A program made the translations under genes and the position numbers. This document shows positions 43,259 through 52,691 of a stretch of DNA of 64,000 nucleotides, piece after piece. Source of the DNA: CAJQQY01 sp045106765 (GTDB lineage: Bacteria; Bacteroidota; Bacteroidia; Chitinophagales; Saprospiraceae); the NCBI GenBank assembly GCA_045106765.1, contig JBGCFD010000046.1:59223-123222 (forward strand), read 5' to 3'. Each line of letters starts with the position of its first letter. Position 1 is the first letter of the stretch. Under the pieces are notes generated by a model. It searched no databases. It saw only the letters and a list, made by a program, of their open reading frames with translations, and was not told where the DNA came from.

Positions 43259-45355
43259 TTGGAAGATTTAACTTTTCAATATCCCACTTGGTACATTTTA
43301 TTTTGCGTAATTTTAGGATTAAGTGTAGCCACTCTTTTATATTTTCGAGATAAAACGTTCAAAGAAACTTCGGACCGACTCAAATGGATTTTAGGAATCA
43401 TTCGATTTTTGAGTGTTACTTTGATTAGTATGTTACTCTTATCTCCTCTTTTGAAGTCGTTAATTACGGAAACCAAAAAACCAGTTATCGTTTTGGCGCA
43501 AGACCAATCTGAATCGATTTTGGCTGACATGGATGAAACACAAGCGCAAACTTATCAGCAATCATTCAAAGATTTGAGTACTAAATTGAGTGAAAATTAC
43601 GACGTCAAAGAATATGCTTTTGGTGAAACAGTTCGGGAAGGAGTTGATTTTCAATTCAAGGATAAAGTGAGTAATATTTCTGATTTTTTAAAAAACATGT
43701 ACGACCTGTACAGTAATCAAAACTTGGGAGCTGTCGTCTTGGCAACTGATGGAATTTATAATCAAGGAAGTAATCCTATTTATGCCGGAACGAAATTAAC
43801 TGCTCCAATTTATTCGATTGCCTTAGGTGATACGACTGCCAAAAAAGACTTAATTCTCAAACGAGTTTTTCATAATAAAATCGCTTACCTCGGCGATAAA
43901 TTTAGTGTCCAAATTGATATCTCAGCTAAAAATTGTGTGGGTAATAATACAAATTTGACCATTTCAAAGATCGTAGATGGAGCTAGTTCTCGAATCAAAC
44001 AGATTCCAATTTCGATTAATAAAAATGATTTTTTCAATACACAAGAAATCATTTTAGATGCCAACTCCAGCGGTGTGCAACGATATCGAATCAGCGTCAA
44101 CTCTGTGGCAGGTGAAGTTACGACTGTCAATAATTCGAAAGATATTTTTATTGATGTTTTAGATGCTCGACAAAAAATTCTGATGGTGGCCAATTCTCCA
44201 CATCCAGATTTGACTGCGATCAAACAATCTATTTCTAAAAACAAAAATTACGAAATTACCACCTCATACATCTATGACCTGAAGGTAAATGTGGCGAGTT
44301 ATGATTTTGTTATCATGCACCAATTACCAAGCAAAACGAATGATGCTTCCGCTTTGTTAGCAACTATGAATAGCAAATCAATTCCACGTATGTATATTGT
44401 TGGAAGTCAAACTAATTTGAGTAAATTTAGTCAAGTTCAACCTATCCTCGATGTCTCAGGTGATGGTCGAAATACGGATGATGTGCAAGCCACTATCTCA
44501 TCGGTCTTTGGATTGTTTACGATAAGTGATGAGGTCAAAAATGAACTATCTACCTTTGCTCCATTGCTTGCTCCGTTTGGAGACTTTAAAGATAATGCAA
44601 ATACACATGTGCTGCTTTATCAACGAATTGGAAAAATTGATACTAAAAAACCGTTGCTACTTTTTGGCGAACAAAACAATATAAAGACAGGAGTTTTGGC
44701 AGCTGAAGGAATTTGGAAATGGCGTTTGTTTGATTTTTTACAACATGAAAATCACGATATTTTCGAAGAGGTTTTGGGAAAAAGTATTCAGTATTTGACC
44801 CTCAAAGAAGACAAACGAAAATTCCGAGTTAGCTTGGATAAAAATATTTTTAACGAAAACGAAGGAATCAATTTTGATGCTGAATTATATAACCAAAGCT
44901 ACGAGCTCATCAATGATCCTGATGCAACTTTGACGATTACTAATAGTGAAGGAAAAGATTTTAATTTCACGTTTAGCAAATCTGGTAAATCTTATATTTT
45001 GCGTGATAAAGTTTTTCCCGTTGGAAATTATAAATTCCGAGGAACAGTAAATAATGCAGGCGAGCAATTAGTTTATAATGGGAAATTTAGTGTCCAGCCA
45101 ATTCAACTCGAAAGCTTCGAAACGACTGCTGACCACGGTGTTTTAAAATTATTAAGTGAAAAATATGGTGGCTCGCTCATCTATCCAAATAACATCGCTT
45201 CCATCGGAACAACCTTGACAGAGAATCCAATCAAACCGGTTGTCTACACTACTTCAAAAACTCGATCTGTGATTAATTTGAAATGGATATTTTTCACATT
45301 ACTCGGTCTGTTAATTTTGGAATGGTTCATTCGAAGATACTTTGGGGCTTATTAA
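43259..45355 (+). CDS. VWA/BatA-like membrane protein
   Basis: 698 residues; the start is TTG (EDLTFQYPTWYIL follows). Two N-terminal helices (about 9-27 and 42-64) and one at the C-terminus (about 673-691) bracket a large periplasmic part. Within it, VIVLAQDQSESILADMD (about 75-91) is a VWA-like MIDAS start with DQSES replacing DxSxS, and LGAVVLATDGIYNQGSNP (about 152-169) fits the later TDG motif. A glutaminase-like domain (KILMVANSPHPDL, YDFVIMHQLPS) follows, then beta-rich repeats. The layout matches the BatA-like/aerotolerance membrane proteins of Bacteroidota; partners and cargo are unknown. Confidence 0.68.
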   Translation: MEDLTFQYPTWYILFCVILGLSVATLLYFRDKTFKETSDRLKWILGIIRFLSVTLISMLLLSPLLKSLITETKKPVIVLAQDQSESILADMDETQAQTYQQSFKDLSTKLSENYDVKEYAFGETVREGVDFQFKDKVSNISDFLKNMYDLYSNQNLGAVVLATDGIYNQGSNPIYAGTKLTAPIYSIALGDTTAKKDLILKRVFHNKIAYLGDKFSVQIDISAKNCVGNNTNLTISKIVDGASSRIKQIPISINKNDFFNTQEIILDANSSGVQRYRISVNSVAGEVTTVNNSKDIFIDVLDARQKILMVANSPHPDLTAIKQSISKNKNYEITTSYIYDLKVNVASYDFVIMHQLPSKTNDASALLATMNSKSIPRMYIVGSQTNLSKFSQVQPILDVSGDGRNTDDVQATISSVFGLFTISDEVKNELSTFAPLLAPFGDFKDNANTHVLLYQRIGKIDTKKPLLLFGEQNNIKTGVLAAEGIWKWRLFDFLQHENHDIFEEVLGKSIQYLTLKEDKRKFRVSLDKNIFNENEGINFDAELYNQSYELINDPDATLTITNSEGKDFNFTFSKSGKSYILRDKVFPVGNYKFRGTVNNAGEQLVYNGKFSVQPIQLESFETTADHGVLKLLSEKYGGSLIYPNNIASIGTTLTENPIKPVVYTTSKTRSVINLKWIFFTLLGLLILEWFIRRYFGAY

Positions 45356-45487
45356 ATGAATTGATGATTATAGATTTTTGACAATTAAAATAATCTACAA
45401 CCATCCACCCATAATAATAAATCATAATCTTTGGAATGATTTATGAATCTCATATATCAGTTTTACATACTATTAAAAAAACTGAAT

Positions 45488-46099
45488 ATGATAACTGCTG
45501 AAGCTTTTTGGTCGTGGTTCGATGATAATAGAACTAAATTTTATGCCATCGAAGAAGTCTATGATAAAGATTTATACATGGAATTACAAACCAAGCTAAG
45601 AGAATTTCATCCACAACTTGCCTTTCAAATAGGAGGTAAACTCGACACTCCAATCCGATCCTTAACAATCTCAGCTAACGGAATCATTGCTAATTTTGGA
45701 AAAGTAGAAGAGTTGGTTAATGATGCTCCCATTTTCCAAAATTGGGAAGTAGTTGCGTTCAAACCAGCTGATGGTTTTGGAATAAAAGTCAATGTAGGAG
45801 GTATTATTTTTGACCCCAAAAAATTGAAATTCATTCCAATTGAATTAGTAGAATTTCCAGATGTAAGTGCGATTCGAATTTATATGCCAGAATATGAAGA
45901 AGAAAGAGAAGAACTTTTTCAAATCGGTTTAAATGCACTTTTAGAAGCGTGCTTAGGAGAAAAAATTGCAGCCACTCAAATCAATTATATTGATATTAAA
46001 TCTTATCCTGATTCACCAGAAGAGTATCAAATGTCTGAAGATTTTGTTTTGTTGGAAGATTATATTGAATATAGAAAGAACCAAATAAAGTATAATTAA
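45488..46099 (+). CDS. Conserved hypothetical cytosolic protein
   Basis: About 203 residues from ATG 45488 (MITAEAFWSWFDDN); an ATG at 45443 adds 15 unlikely residues. It is soluble and mixed alpha/beta, opening with WFDDNRTKFYAIEE and with RSLTISANGI, ENWEVVAFKPA-like strands and LEACLGEKIAATQINYID. I have the impression of the DUF695-like group but cannot show it. A strong terminator follows the stop. Confidence 0.6.
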   Translation: MITAEAFWSWFDDNRTKFYAIEEVYDKDLYMELQTKLREFHPQLAFQIGGKLDTPIRSLTISANGIIANFGKVEELVNDAPIFQNWEVVAFKPADGFGIKVNVGGIIFDPKKLKFIPIELVEFPDVSAIRIYMPEYEEEREELFQIGLNALLEACLGEKIAATQINYIDIKSYPDSPEEYQMSEDFVLLEDYIEYRKNQIKYN

Positions 46100-46128
46100 T
46101 AGAAAGATTTTGAAAGAAAATTAATTTT

Positions 46129-46166
46129 AAAAACTACTTGATGTATTCATCAAGTAGTTTTTTTTT
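46129..46166 (+). terminator. Rho-independent terminator after 45488-46099
   Basis: Perfect 15-base arms (46129-46143 and 46148-46162) around TATT run into nine Ts, 30 bases after the stop codon. Confidence 0.9.
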
Positions 46167-46190
46167 ATTTTGCGATCAAAAAAAATTTAA

Positions 46191-46805
46191 ATGGAAAAAA
46201 CTTTTGACCTAGCAGATTTAGAGGCTTTTGAAAGATTTTATAAAGTCAATTTTATTACAAAACTATGTGGAATCAGGAACGCTAATCTTATCGGAACGAC
46301 CGACGAAAATGGCATCTCCAATCTCGCCATCTTTAATTCAGTCACTCATATTGGAGCCAATCCACCTTATATGGGTTTTATCCAAAGACCGCTAACTGTT
46401 CCTCGACAGACTTATGATAACATCAAACGGTCTGGATTTTTCACGATCAATCAAGTCAATAATTCTTTTTTCAAAAAAGCACACCAGACTTCTGCAAAAT
46501 ATAAAAAAGGAGTTTCTGAATTTGAGGCTTGTGAATTGACGGAACAAATTGTGGGTGATTTTCCAGCTCCATTTGTCCAAGAAAGTTTAATCAAAATTGG
46601 GTTAAGTTTCGAAGAGGAACATTTAATCAAGTGCAATCAAAATATATTAATAGTTGGAAAAATTAAAAAAGTAATTATCTCCGAAAACCTGATCGACGAA
46701 GACGGAAGTATATTGTTAGAAAAAGCAAATACGACAGGGGTATCAGGATTAAATACTTACTTTAAAATCAAGCAAATTGGGAAAATGAAATTTGCGAGAC
46801 CGTAA
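46191..46805 (+). CDS. Flavin reductase family protein
   Basis: 204 residues, FMN-binding split-barrel type. The signature runs GIRNANLIGTTDENGISNLA, then FNSVTHIGANPPYMGFI, RPLTVPRQTYDNI and KRSGFFTINQVN. HLIKCNQNILIVGKIKKVI closes the barrel. Such proteins reduce flavin with NAD(P)H or act as oxidoreductases. It ends 27 bases before the aldolase-like gene, so the two are probably cotranscribed from a promoter after the terminator at 46129-46166. Confidence 0.85.
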   Translation: MEKTFDLADLEAFERFYKVNFITKLCGIRNANLIGTTDENGISNLAIFNSVTHIGANPPYMGFIQRPLTVPRQTYDNIKRSGFFTINQVNNSFFKKAHQTSAKYKKGVSEFEACELTEQIVGDFPAPFVQESLIKIGLSFEEEHLIKCNQNILIVGKIKKVIISENLIDEDGSILLEKANTTGVSGLNTYFKIKQIGKMKFARP

Positions 46806-46832
46806 GCAATCAGTAGTTAAAACAGTTAATCA

Positions 46833-47936
46833 ATGAAATACCAAATCCAAAACATTCACGAAATCGACTCCCCCGCCCTAGTCGTTTACCCACATTTAAT
46901 TCAAAAAAATATCGACCGCATGAAAGAAATTGTGGGCGATGTCAATCGATTGCGACCTCATATTAAAACTCATAAAATGGCTGAAGTTGTAAAAATGCAA
47001 ATGTATAATGGAATTAAAAAATTCAAATGTGCAACCATTGCTGAAGCTGAAATGTTAGGACAAGTCGGTGCCGTAAATGTATTGTTAGCTTATCAACCTG
47101 TTGGCCCAAAAGTTAACCGTCTAGCAGCAGTTATCGAGCAATTTCCGAACACTAATTTTGCCTGCTTAATTGATAATCTTTCTTCGGCTAAAAATATATC
47201 AACTATTTTCTCTTCTAAAAACCAAAGGATTGAGGTGTGGTTAGATTTAGATGTTGGACAACATCGAACCGGTATTTTTGCTGATCAACGAGCACTTGAT
47301 TTATTTCTTTTTTGCAAAAAACTAACAGGAATTTCTCCAGTTGGGTTTCATGTTTATGATGGGCATATTCGAGATGATGATTTTGAAAAAAGAAAAAAGA
47401 GAAGTGATAAATGTTTTCAATTGGTAGAAAACTTAATGACTAAAATGGAAGCATTAGGGGAACCAAAACCATTAATTGTTGCAGGAGGTTCTCCTTCTTT
47501 CAATATTCATGCTTTGAGAGATCATGTGGATTGCAGTCCTGGAACTTGTTTATTTTGGGACTACGGTTATCAAAAAATGTTGCCCGAACAAAAATTCAAT
47601 TGGGCAGCATTAGTCATTAGTCGAATCATTTCCAAGCCAAGCGATCATTTGCTTTGTGTCGATTTGGGACACAAAAGTATCGCTGCTGAAAATCCATTTC
47701 CACGAGTACATTTTTTAAATTTACCTGATGCCAAGCAAGTTTCTCAAAGTGAAGAACATTTAATTTTAGAGGTAGGAGATAATTCAACTTTCAAAATTGG
47801 TGAAGTACTTTATGGAGTGCCAATTCATATTTGTCCAACTTGTGCCTTGTATGAAAAAGCAATTATCGTTGATGAAGATGGTTCTGCAAAAAAAGAATGG
47901 AAAGTAATTGCAAGAGATCGGAGAATAACTATTTAA
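46833..47936 (+). CDS. PLP-dependent D-threonine aldolase/D-serine dehydratase-like enzyme
   Basis: 367 residues of the alanine-racemase fold III. The N-terminal DSPALVVYPHLIQKNI precedes the PLP loop RPHIKTHK (Lys45 or Lys48), followed by FKCATIAEAEMLG, LDLDVGQHRTGI and HVYDGHIRDDD. The C-terminal HICPTCALYEKAI has His332 and Cys334, the metal pair of the D-threonine aldolase/D-serine dehydratase branch. It should act on a beta-hydroxy D-amino acid in the cytosol. Its start overlaps neither neighbour, and its stop is one base from the end of the minus-strand gene at 47938. Confidence 0.87.
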   Translation: MKYQIQNIHEIDSPALVVYPHLIQKNIDRMKEIVGDVNRLRPHIKTHKMAEVVKMQMYNGIKKFKCATIAEAEMLGQVGAVNVLLAYQPVGPKVNRLAAVIEQFPNTNFACLIDNLSSAKNISTIFSSKNQRIEVWLDLDVGQHRTGIFADQRALDLFLFCKKLTGISPVGFHVYDGHIRDDDFEKRKKRSDKCFQLVENLMTKMEALGEPKPLIVAGGSPSFNIHALRDHVDCSPGTCLFWDYGYQKMLPEQKFNWAALVISRIISKPSDHLLCVDLGHKSIAAENPFPRVHFLNLPDAKQVSQSEEHLILEVGDNSTFKIGEVLYGVPIHICPTCALYEKAIIVDEDGSAKKEWKVIARDRRITI

Positions 47937-47937
47937 T

Positions 47938-48447
47938 TTAATCTTCTATAAATCGATACCCAACGTTAATATTGAAAATCACATCCACCTCGATATCAAT
48001 AATTATTATATTCGTTGGATTGGGATACAAATAAACCTTATCTCCAAATATTTTTCCAAAGCCAATATTGACTCCAAAGCTTACCCTTTCTCCTGCCCAC
48101 TTTCGACCAAAAACAATTCCTGTTGCTATTCCTGATCTCCGATTAGCATTATCAAAATTGTCTTCTTCATAATTTTTTAGAACAAGTATTTGCGGTCTTA
48201 AATAAAATCCAATAAAATAACGATCCATTCCCCAACGAGTATTGAAATAATATTTCCCAGCTAATAACAAGTTTGTTCCCGAATGAGGTCGACCATTAAT
48301 AGTTTTTCCAAAAACAACTCCTGCCCCTAATTCCATCGAGAGGTCTTCAGTAAAACTATACTCCACCGCAAAATACGGACGATCTAAAAATGCTCCGAGC
48401 ACATTAGTTTTTAATTCGACTTGAGCCAACGAGTACGACGATAACAA
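47938..48447 (-). CDS. Small outer-membrane barrel, copy 2, with defective start
   Basis: 169 residues if started at TTG 48447, but this cuts the signal peptide in half. The frame runs on upstream: 48483-48448 translate as I-KKKILFFFVNI, making a full signal (through SYSLAQ) that begins where ATA stands instead of ATG. So either the initiator has mutated, a rare ATA start is used, or the TTG is used at low efficiency. The body matches its neighbour at 48628: VELKTNVLGAF, LSMELGAGVVFGK, LLLAGKYYFNTRWG, YFIGFYLRPQILVLK and a final VGYRF. It is read after that gene, past the hairpin at 48572. Confidence 0.7.
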   Translation of the reverse strand: MLSSYSLAQVELKTNVLGAFLDRPYFAVEYSFTEDLSMELGAGVVFGKTINGRPHSGTNLLLAGKYYFNTRWGMDRYFIGFYLRPQILVLKNYEEDNFDNANRRSGIATGIVFGRKWAGERVSFGVNIGFGKIFGDKVYLYPNPTNIIIIDIEVDVIFNINVGYRFIED

Positions 48448-48571
48448 TATATTTACAAAAAAAAATAAAATTTTTTTTTTTATAATTATTATTTGGAAAT
48501 TACTAAATAGTCTTGTTATTTTTTAAAAACTGTGTTTATAAAGCATAGGTTTTTAAAGGGTAGTCTAATAT

Positions 48572-48609
48572 AAAAAAAGATCGTCCACTAAGTGAACGAT
48601 CTTTTTTTT
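48572..48609 (-). terminator. Terminator between tandem barrel genes
   Basis: Imperfect arms (48572-48589 and 48592-48609) with GATCGT facing ACGATC, edged by As on the left and Ts on the right. It lies after the stop of the barrel gene at 48628 on the minus strand, so the next barrel gene may be poorly transcribed from it. Confidence 0.8.
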
Positions 48610-48627
48610 ATACGCTATTAACTATTC

Positions 48628-49182
48628 TTATTTGTCTCCTCCAAATCGGTATCCAACAGCTAAACGACCTAAAAAGTCAACTCCGAAACCATCTGCTTCG
48701 CCAGAGTTATCTCCGTCATTCCAAGTAAATTTATCACCAAAGGCACGTCCTCCTCCAAGAGCAAGCTCGAATAAAATACCTCTAGCACCAACCCACTTGT
48801 AACCGATTAAAACTCCTGCAGCAAATGCAGACTGCTTGTAACCAAAGTCAAATCCATCATCATCATTATCTGTAATTTTTCTAGATCTTGGTCGTAAATA
48901 AGCACCAGCATAAAATTTATCAGCTCCATCATCTGGGCTAAAGTAATATTTACCTGCTACAAAAACGTTAAAGCCTGATCTATCATAATCAGTAAGTGCT
49001 TGAGTTCCATACTCTAATCCAAGACCAAATTCAACTCCAATGTCTTCATTAACAATATACTCTGCTGAAAGATCAGGACTATTAAATAATAAACCGATAG
49101 GATTGATTTTCAATTCGATTTGAGCGATTGTAGTACTTGAAGTTGCATAGGCGAATAATGCGAGTAAAATAAGTTTTTTCAT
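48628..49182 (-). CDS. Small outer-membrane barrel, copy 1
   Basis: 184 residues: signal peptide (KKLILLALFAYATSSTTIAQ), then IELKINPIGLLF, LSAEYIVNEDIGVEFGLGLE, FNVFVAGKYYFSPDDGADK, FYAGAYLRPRSRKI, and a C-terminal RLAVGYRFGG. It is a short barrel of eight or so strands with an acidic loop (DGDNSGEADGFG). Copy 2 at 47938 is a tandem paralogue. Promoter expected in the 390-base gap to the right. Function unknown. Confidence 0.78.
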   Translation of the reverse strand: MKKLILLALFAYATSSTTIAQIELKINPIGLLFNSPDLSAEYIVNEDIGVEFGLGLEYGTQALTDYDRSGFNVFVAGKYYFSPDDGADKFYAGAYLRPRSRKITDNDDDGFDFGYKQSAFAAGVLIGYKWVGARGILFELALGGGRAFGDKFTWNDGDNSGEADGFGVDFLGRLAVGYRFGGDK

Positions 49183-49572
49183 AAAATGATTTTTTTGAAT
49201 GTTAATAATATCTTTTGTCGGTGTAAATAAAGTACTAAAAATCGAATATGAGAAGTTTTAGCCCCTAAATTATCGTTAAATTTTATCCACATTGTATAAA
49301 TCTAATTGCCAAATCTTTGATCAAAAACTTTTTCTCACTTTTATTGTATTTTTTACAACAACTACAAAAACCATAGATAATACAACGTTTTCCTACAAAA
49401 AATAACTTTTATATAACAAATTTATTAGTTTCTATTTTCGTTTTAAAAAGTCATAATAAGTAGTTGAAAATATTTTCCTAAATTTGAGAATTACACCTTT
49501 ACTATGAGCAATTTCTCAACTAATACGTTATAAAAAAGCTCCTATTTCTAACAGATAAAATATTATACAAAA
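49183..49572. other. Divergent intergenic region, possible M48 promoter
   Basis: This 390-base AT-rich gap separates the barrel gene (minus) from the M48 protease (plus). TAAATTTG at 49479-49486 matches TAnnTTTG on the plus strand, but its nearest TTG is only 12 bases upstream, so the call is weak. I see no gene or hairpin. Confidence 0.4.
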
Positions 49573-51030
49573 ATGAAAAAGAGTAACATCATTTGGACAA
49601 AAACATTCTTTCTAACCCTTGCCATCCTGATTATTTCAGCATGTTCCAAAAATCCAATTACTGGAAAAAAGGAAGCATTCGTCATGTCAGAAAAAAGAGA
49701 ACAAGCTTTAGGTGATCAATCTGATCCAAGCATCGTAGCAAGTTTTGGTTTGTATCCAGATCAAACTTTGCAAAAATTTATCGACTCCAAAGGCCAACAA
49801 ATGGCTAGAATTTCACATCGAAGTCATTTGAAATATGAATTCAAAATTTTGGATTCGCCAGTTGTCAACGCCTTCGCTCTACCTGGTGGATACGTTTACT
49901 TTACTCGTGGAATTATGGCTCATTTTAATAATGAGGCAGAGTTTGCTGGAGTACTTGGCCATGAAATTGGACACATCTCAGGACGACATTCTGCTAAGCA
50001 ACAACGAAATTCTATTCTTACTCAAGTTGGATTAATTGCAGGAGTTGTACTCTCAAAAGAGTTCGCCAACTACGCTGAATCTGCGGGTCAAAGTATGCAA
50101 TTATTAATGTTAAAAAATGGACGTGACCATGAAACTCAATCTGATCTAATGGGTGTAGAATATTCTACCAAAATTGGTTATGATGCCACTTATATGGCTG
50201 GTTTTTTCAAAACATTAAATCGATTGTCAGGTGGAGATGAGGGACAAAGAATACCAACTTTTATGTCTACTCATCCTGATCCATTGAACAGATATGCCAA
50301 AGTAGGACAATGGGCAAAAGAGGAACAAAAAAAATATCCAAACAAAACTTTTAATGAAAATCGAAACCAATATCTTCGAATGTTAGAAGGATTAATTTAT
50401 GGTGAAGATCCTCGACAAGGCTATAAAGAAGGAAATACTTTTTATCATCCTGAATTGAAATTTAAATTTCCAGTTCCTACCAATTGGCAATTAGCAAACT
50501 CTCCTCAGCAAGTTCAAATGGCTCCAAAGGATGGAAAAGCGATGATGATTTTCACGTTGGCTCCTGAAAAAACATTGAACGAAGCAGCTAATAACTTCGT
50601 CACTCAAAATAAATTGCAGAAGAAAGAAGATACTAATTTGACGATCAATGGATTCTCTGCAAAAGCAATTGTATCTGAACAAGTTGATGAACAAGGAGCG
50701 GTAGCTTTAAGAATAGTTACTTACTTTATTCAAGATGCTAGTACTATTTATATGTTCCATGGATTGGCAGAACCTGCTAATTTTATTTCTTACAAAAATC
50801 TTTTCCGTAATACGATGGAAGGATTTGCAAGATTAACAGATCAATCAAAAATTAACGTACAACCAGATCGTATTCACATTGAATCAATTAATTCACCAAC
50901 GACACTTTCTGCTGCTTTGAGAAATGCAGGGATAAAATCTGACCGTCTTGATGAGATGGCGATTGTCAATGGAATGCAATTATCTGATCAATTGCAAAGA
51001 GGTCAATTGATTAAGGTTTTGAAAAAATAA
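49573..51030 (+). CDS. M48 family zinc metalloprotease lipoprotein
   Basis: 485 residues. Signal with lipobox ISAC (Cys24), then KNPITGKKEAF. The peptidase domain has FALPGGYVYFTRGIM, the catalytic HEIGH (residues 130-134) and GRHS after it, and ETQSDLMGVEY with the third zinc ligand Glu. THPDPLNRYAKV follows. A second half has a beta-sandwich (about 275-430) and a short LysM-like tail (NAGIKSDRLDEMAIVNG). Relatives (BepA/LoiP-like) degrade misfolded outer-membrane proteins. It is followed by a small palindromic repeat and the gene at 51103. Confidence 0.9.
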   Translation: MKKSNIIWTKTFFLTLAILIISACSKNPITGKKEAFVMSEKREQALGDQSDPSIVASFGLYPDQTLQKFIDSKGQQMARISHRSHLKYEFKILDSPVVNAFALPGGYVYFTRGIMAHFNNEAEFAGVLGHEIGHISGRHSAKQQRNSILTQVGLIAGVVLSKEFANYAESAGQSMQLLMLKNGRDHETQSDLMGVEYSTKIGYDATYMAGFFKTLNRLSGGDEGQRIPTFMSTHPDPLNRYAKVGQWAKEEQKKYPNKTFNENRNQYLRMLEGLIYGEDPRQGYKEGNTFYHPELKFKFPVPTNWQLANSPQQVQMAPKDGKAMMIFTLAPEKTLNEAANNFVTQNKLQKKEDTNLTINGFSAKAIVSEQVDEQGAVALRIVTYFIQDASTIYMFHGLAEPANFISYKNLFRNTMEGFARLTDQSKINVQPDRIHIESINSPTTLSAALRNAGIKSDRLDEMAIVNGMQLSDQLQRGQLIKVLKK

Positions 51031-51041
51031 TTACGCCCCTC

Positions 51042-51074
51042 AGCCGTGACACGGTTTCAAACCGTGACACGGCT
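51042..51074. repeat. Quasi-palindromic 33-base element, CCGTGACACGG
   Basis: AGCCGTGACACGG and CCGTGACACGGCT are placed as a mirror around TTTCAAA: a near-perfect inverted repeat in which each arm's core CCGTGACACGG is itself almost palindromic. It lies 12 bases after the M48 stop. The gene after it has an upstream in-frame ATG whose codons translate this element. Confidence 0.7.
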
Positions 51075-51102
51075 AACTTTTCACTACCAAAAATATATAT
51101 CT

Positions 51103-51726
51103 ATGAAACACTTTCCCATCCTTATTCTCTTTTTATTCTTTGGAAAAATCACATTCGCTCAAGATACTATCTCACTAAAAAATGCTTCTTTCGAATGGAG
51201 TTCTGCTATTGCCAATTCGATTCCTTCAGGTTGGGAAATTTGTAGTAGACCCAATGAAACTCCTCCCGATGTACATTCTAAAAACACCCGACATTATAAA
51301 GTAAATCATGTTTCGAAAGTTGGGGAAAATTTTATCGGTTTAGTTGTTCGGTCAAATTTTACTTACGAAAGTATTCATCAAAAATTGAAGAAAAATTTAC
51401 AAAAAGGTAAATCCTACAAAATGGAAATCTATGCTGCCATGTCTGACACTTTTGAAAGTCATGATTCCAAAACGTCCAAACTTGTCTCTTTTACAACTCC
51501 TGCGATTGTTAGAATTTGGGGTGTAAAAAACAAATGCGAAACACTCGAACTACTTTACGAAAGTCAACCCATCGATCATGTGGAATGGAAAAAATTAGAC
51601 ATCGAGATACTTCCTAAAATGGATCATGATCGAATTTTGATTGAAGCGTTTTACGACAAAATGATAACTGATCCATATAATGGAAATGTATTGTTAGACG
51701 GAATTTCAAAAATTACAGAACAATAG
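51103..51726 (+). CDS. Secreted hypothetical protein
   Basis: About 207 residues from ATG 51103, which begins a signal peptide (KHFPILILFLFFGKITFAQ). An ATG at 51046 adds codons that merely read the repeat, so I reject it. The body starts LKNASFEWSSAIANSIPSG, then WEICSRPNETPPDVH, a carbohydrate-binding-like jelly-roll pattern often seen before OmpA domains in Bacteroidota, and ends ILIEAFYDKMITDPYNGN, VLLDGISKI. No catalytic motif seen. Secreted or periplasmic. Confidence 0.6.
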   Translation: MKHFPILILFLFFGKITFAQDTISLKNASFEWSSAIANSIPSGWEICSRPNETPPDVHSKNTRHYKVNHVSKVGENFIGLVVRSNFTYESIHQKLKKNLQKGKSYKMEIYAAMSDTFESHDSKTSKLVSFTTPAIVRIWGVKNKCETLELLYESQPIDHVEWKKLDIEILPKMDHDRILIEAFYDKMITDPYNGNVLLDGISKITEQ

Positions 51727-51751
51727 TTTTTAATTTTGTAAAAAAAATCTA

Positions 51752-52684
51752 ATGTCTGGAAAAAAGAAAAGTCAACCTAACACAAAATCAAAACTACATC
51801 TTCGAAACCCTCATCGAAAACGATACGATTTCAAAAAACTAATTGCAAGTTGTCAAGCTCTTTCTCCTTTTATCATCATCAATGATTATGGTAACGAGTC
51901 AATTAATTTCTTTGATCCCAAAGCAGTAAAAATGTTGAACACCGCTTTGCTGAAACATTATTATGAAATAGATTTTTGGGAAATCCCTCCACAATATTTG
52001 TGTCCTCCGATTCCAGGGCGAGCAGATTACATCCATCATATTGCAGATCTTTTGAGTGCTTCAAATGATGGAAAAATCCCAACTGGTGAACAAGTTAATT
52101 GCCTTGACATTGGAGTAGGTGCTAATTGTGTTTATCCAATTATTGGAAATAAAACTTATGGTTGGAAATTTGTCGGAAGTGATATTGACCCAAAATCCGT
52201 CAATGCCGCCAATAAAATTATTGATTCCAATCCTAGTCTAAAAAATCAAATCGAAATCCGTTTTCAAAAAAATAAAAAAGATATTTTCAAAGGAATTATT
52301 CAAAAGGAAGAACACTTCGATTTGACAATTTGTAATCCTCCTTTCCATGTTTCTGCCGAAGAAGCAACTAGAGGAACTAATCGAAAATTAAAAAATCTAA
52401 CTGCTGAAAAACCTACAAAAACAGTTTTAAATTTCGGAGGAAAAAATAATGAATTATGGACGAAAGGAGGTGAAAAACGATTTATAAAAAATATGATACG
52501 TGAAAGCAAGGAGTTCACCGAATCAGTAAAATGGTTTTCCACTTTAGTTTCTAAAAAATCCAACCTCAATGCAATTTATGATTCACTAAAACAAGTAAAA
52601 GCTAAAGATGTCAAAACCATTCCAATGGGCCAAGGTCAAAAAATCAGTCGGATTGTAGCATGGACTTTTCAGCAAATAAGATGA
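51752..52684 (+). CDS. rlmF: 23S rRNA (adenine(1618)-N(6))-methyltransferase
   Basis: 310 residues of the RlmF family: NPHRKRYDFKKLIASCQALS near the start, IPGRADYIHHIADLL, SAM site LDIGVGANCVYPIIG (about 114-128), GSDIDPKSVNAAN, and the N6-adenine methylase motif NPPF (195-198) within CNPPFHVSAEEATRGT. LNFGGKNNELWTKGGE follows, a family hallmark. It methylates A1618 of 23S rRNA. It starts 26 bases after the gene at 51103 and is followed by the repeat at 52692. Confidence 0.95.
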   Translation: MSGKKKSQPNTKSKLHLRNPHRKRYDFKKLIASCQALSPFIIINDYGNESINFFDPKAVKMLNTALLKHYYEIDFWEIPPQYLCPPIPGRADYIHHIADLLSASNDGKIPTGEQVNCLDIGVGANCVYPIIGNKTYGWKFVGSDIDPKSVNAANKIIDSNPSLKNQIEIRFQKNKKDIFKGIIQKEEHFDLTICNPPFHVSAEEATRGTNRKLKNLTAEKPTKTVLNFGGKNNELWTKGGEKRFIKNMIRESKEFTESVKWFSTLVSKKSNLNAIYDSLKQVKAKDVKTIPMGQGQKISRIVAWTFQQIR

Positions 52685-52691
52685 ATACTAT

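Noticed and set aside
51046..51102. Upstream ATG for the secreted protein at 51103
   Set aside because: It would put 19 residues, partly repeat-derived, before a clear signal peptide.
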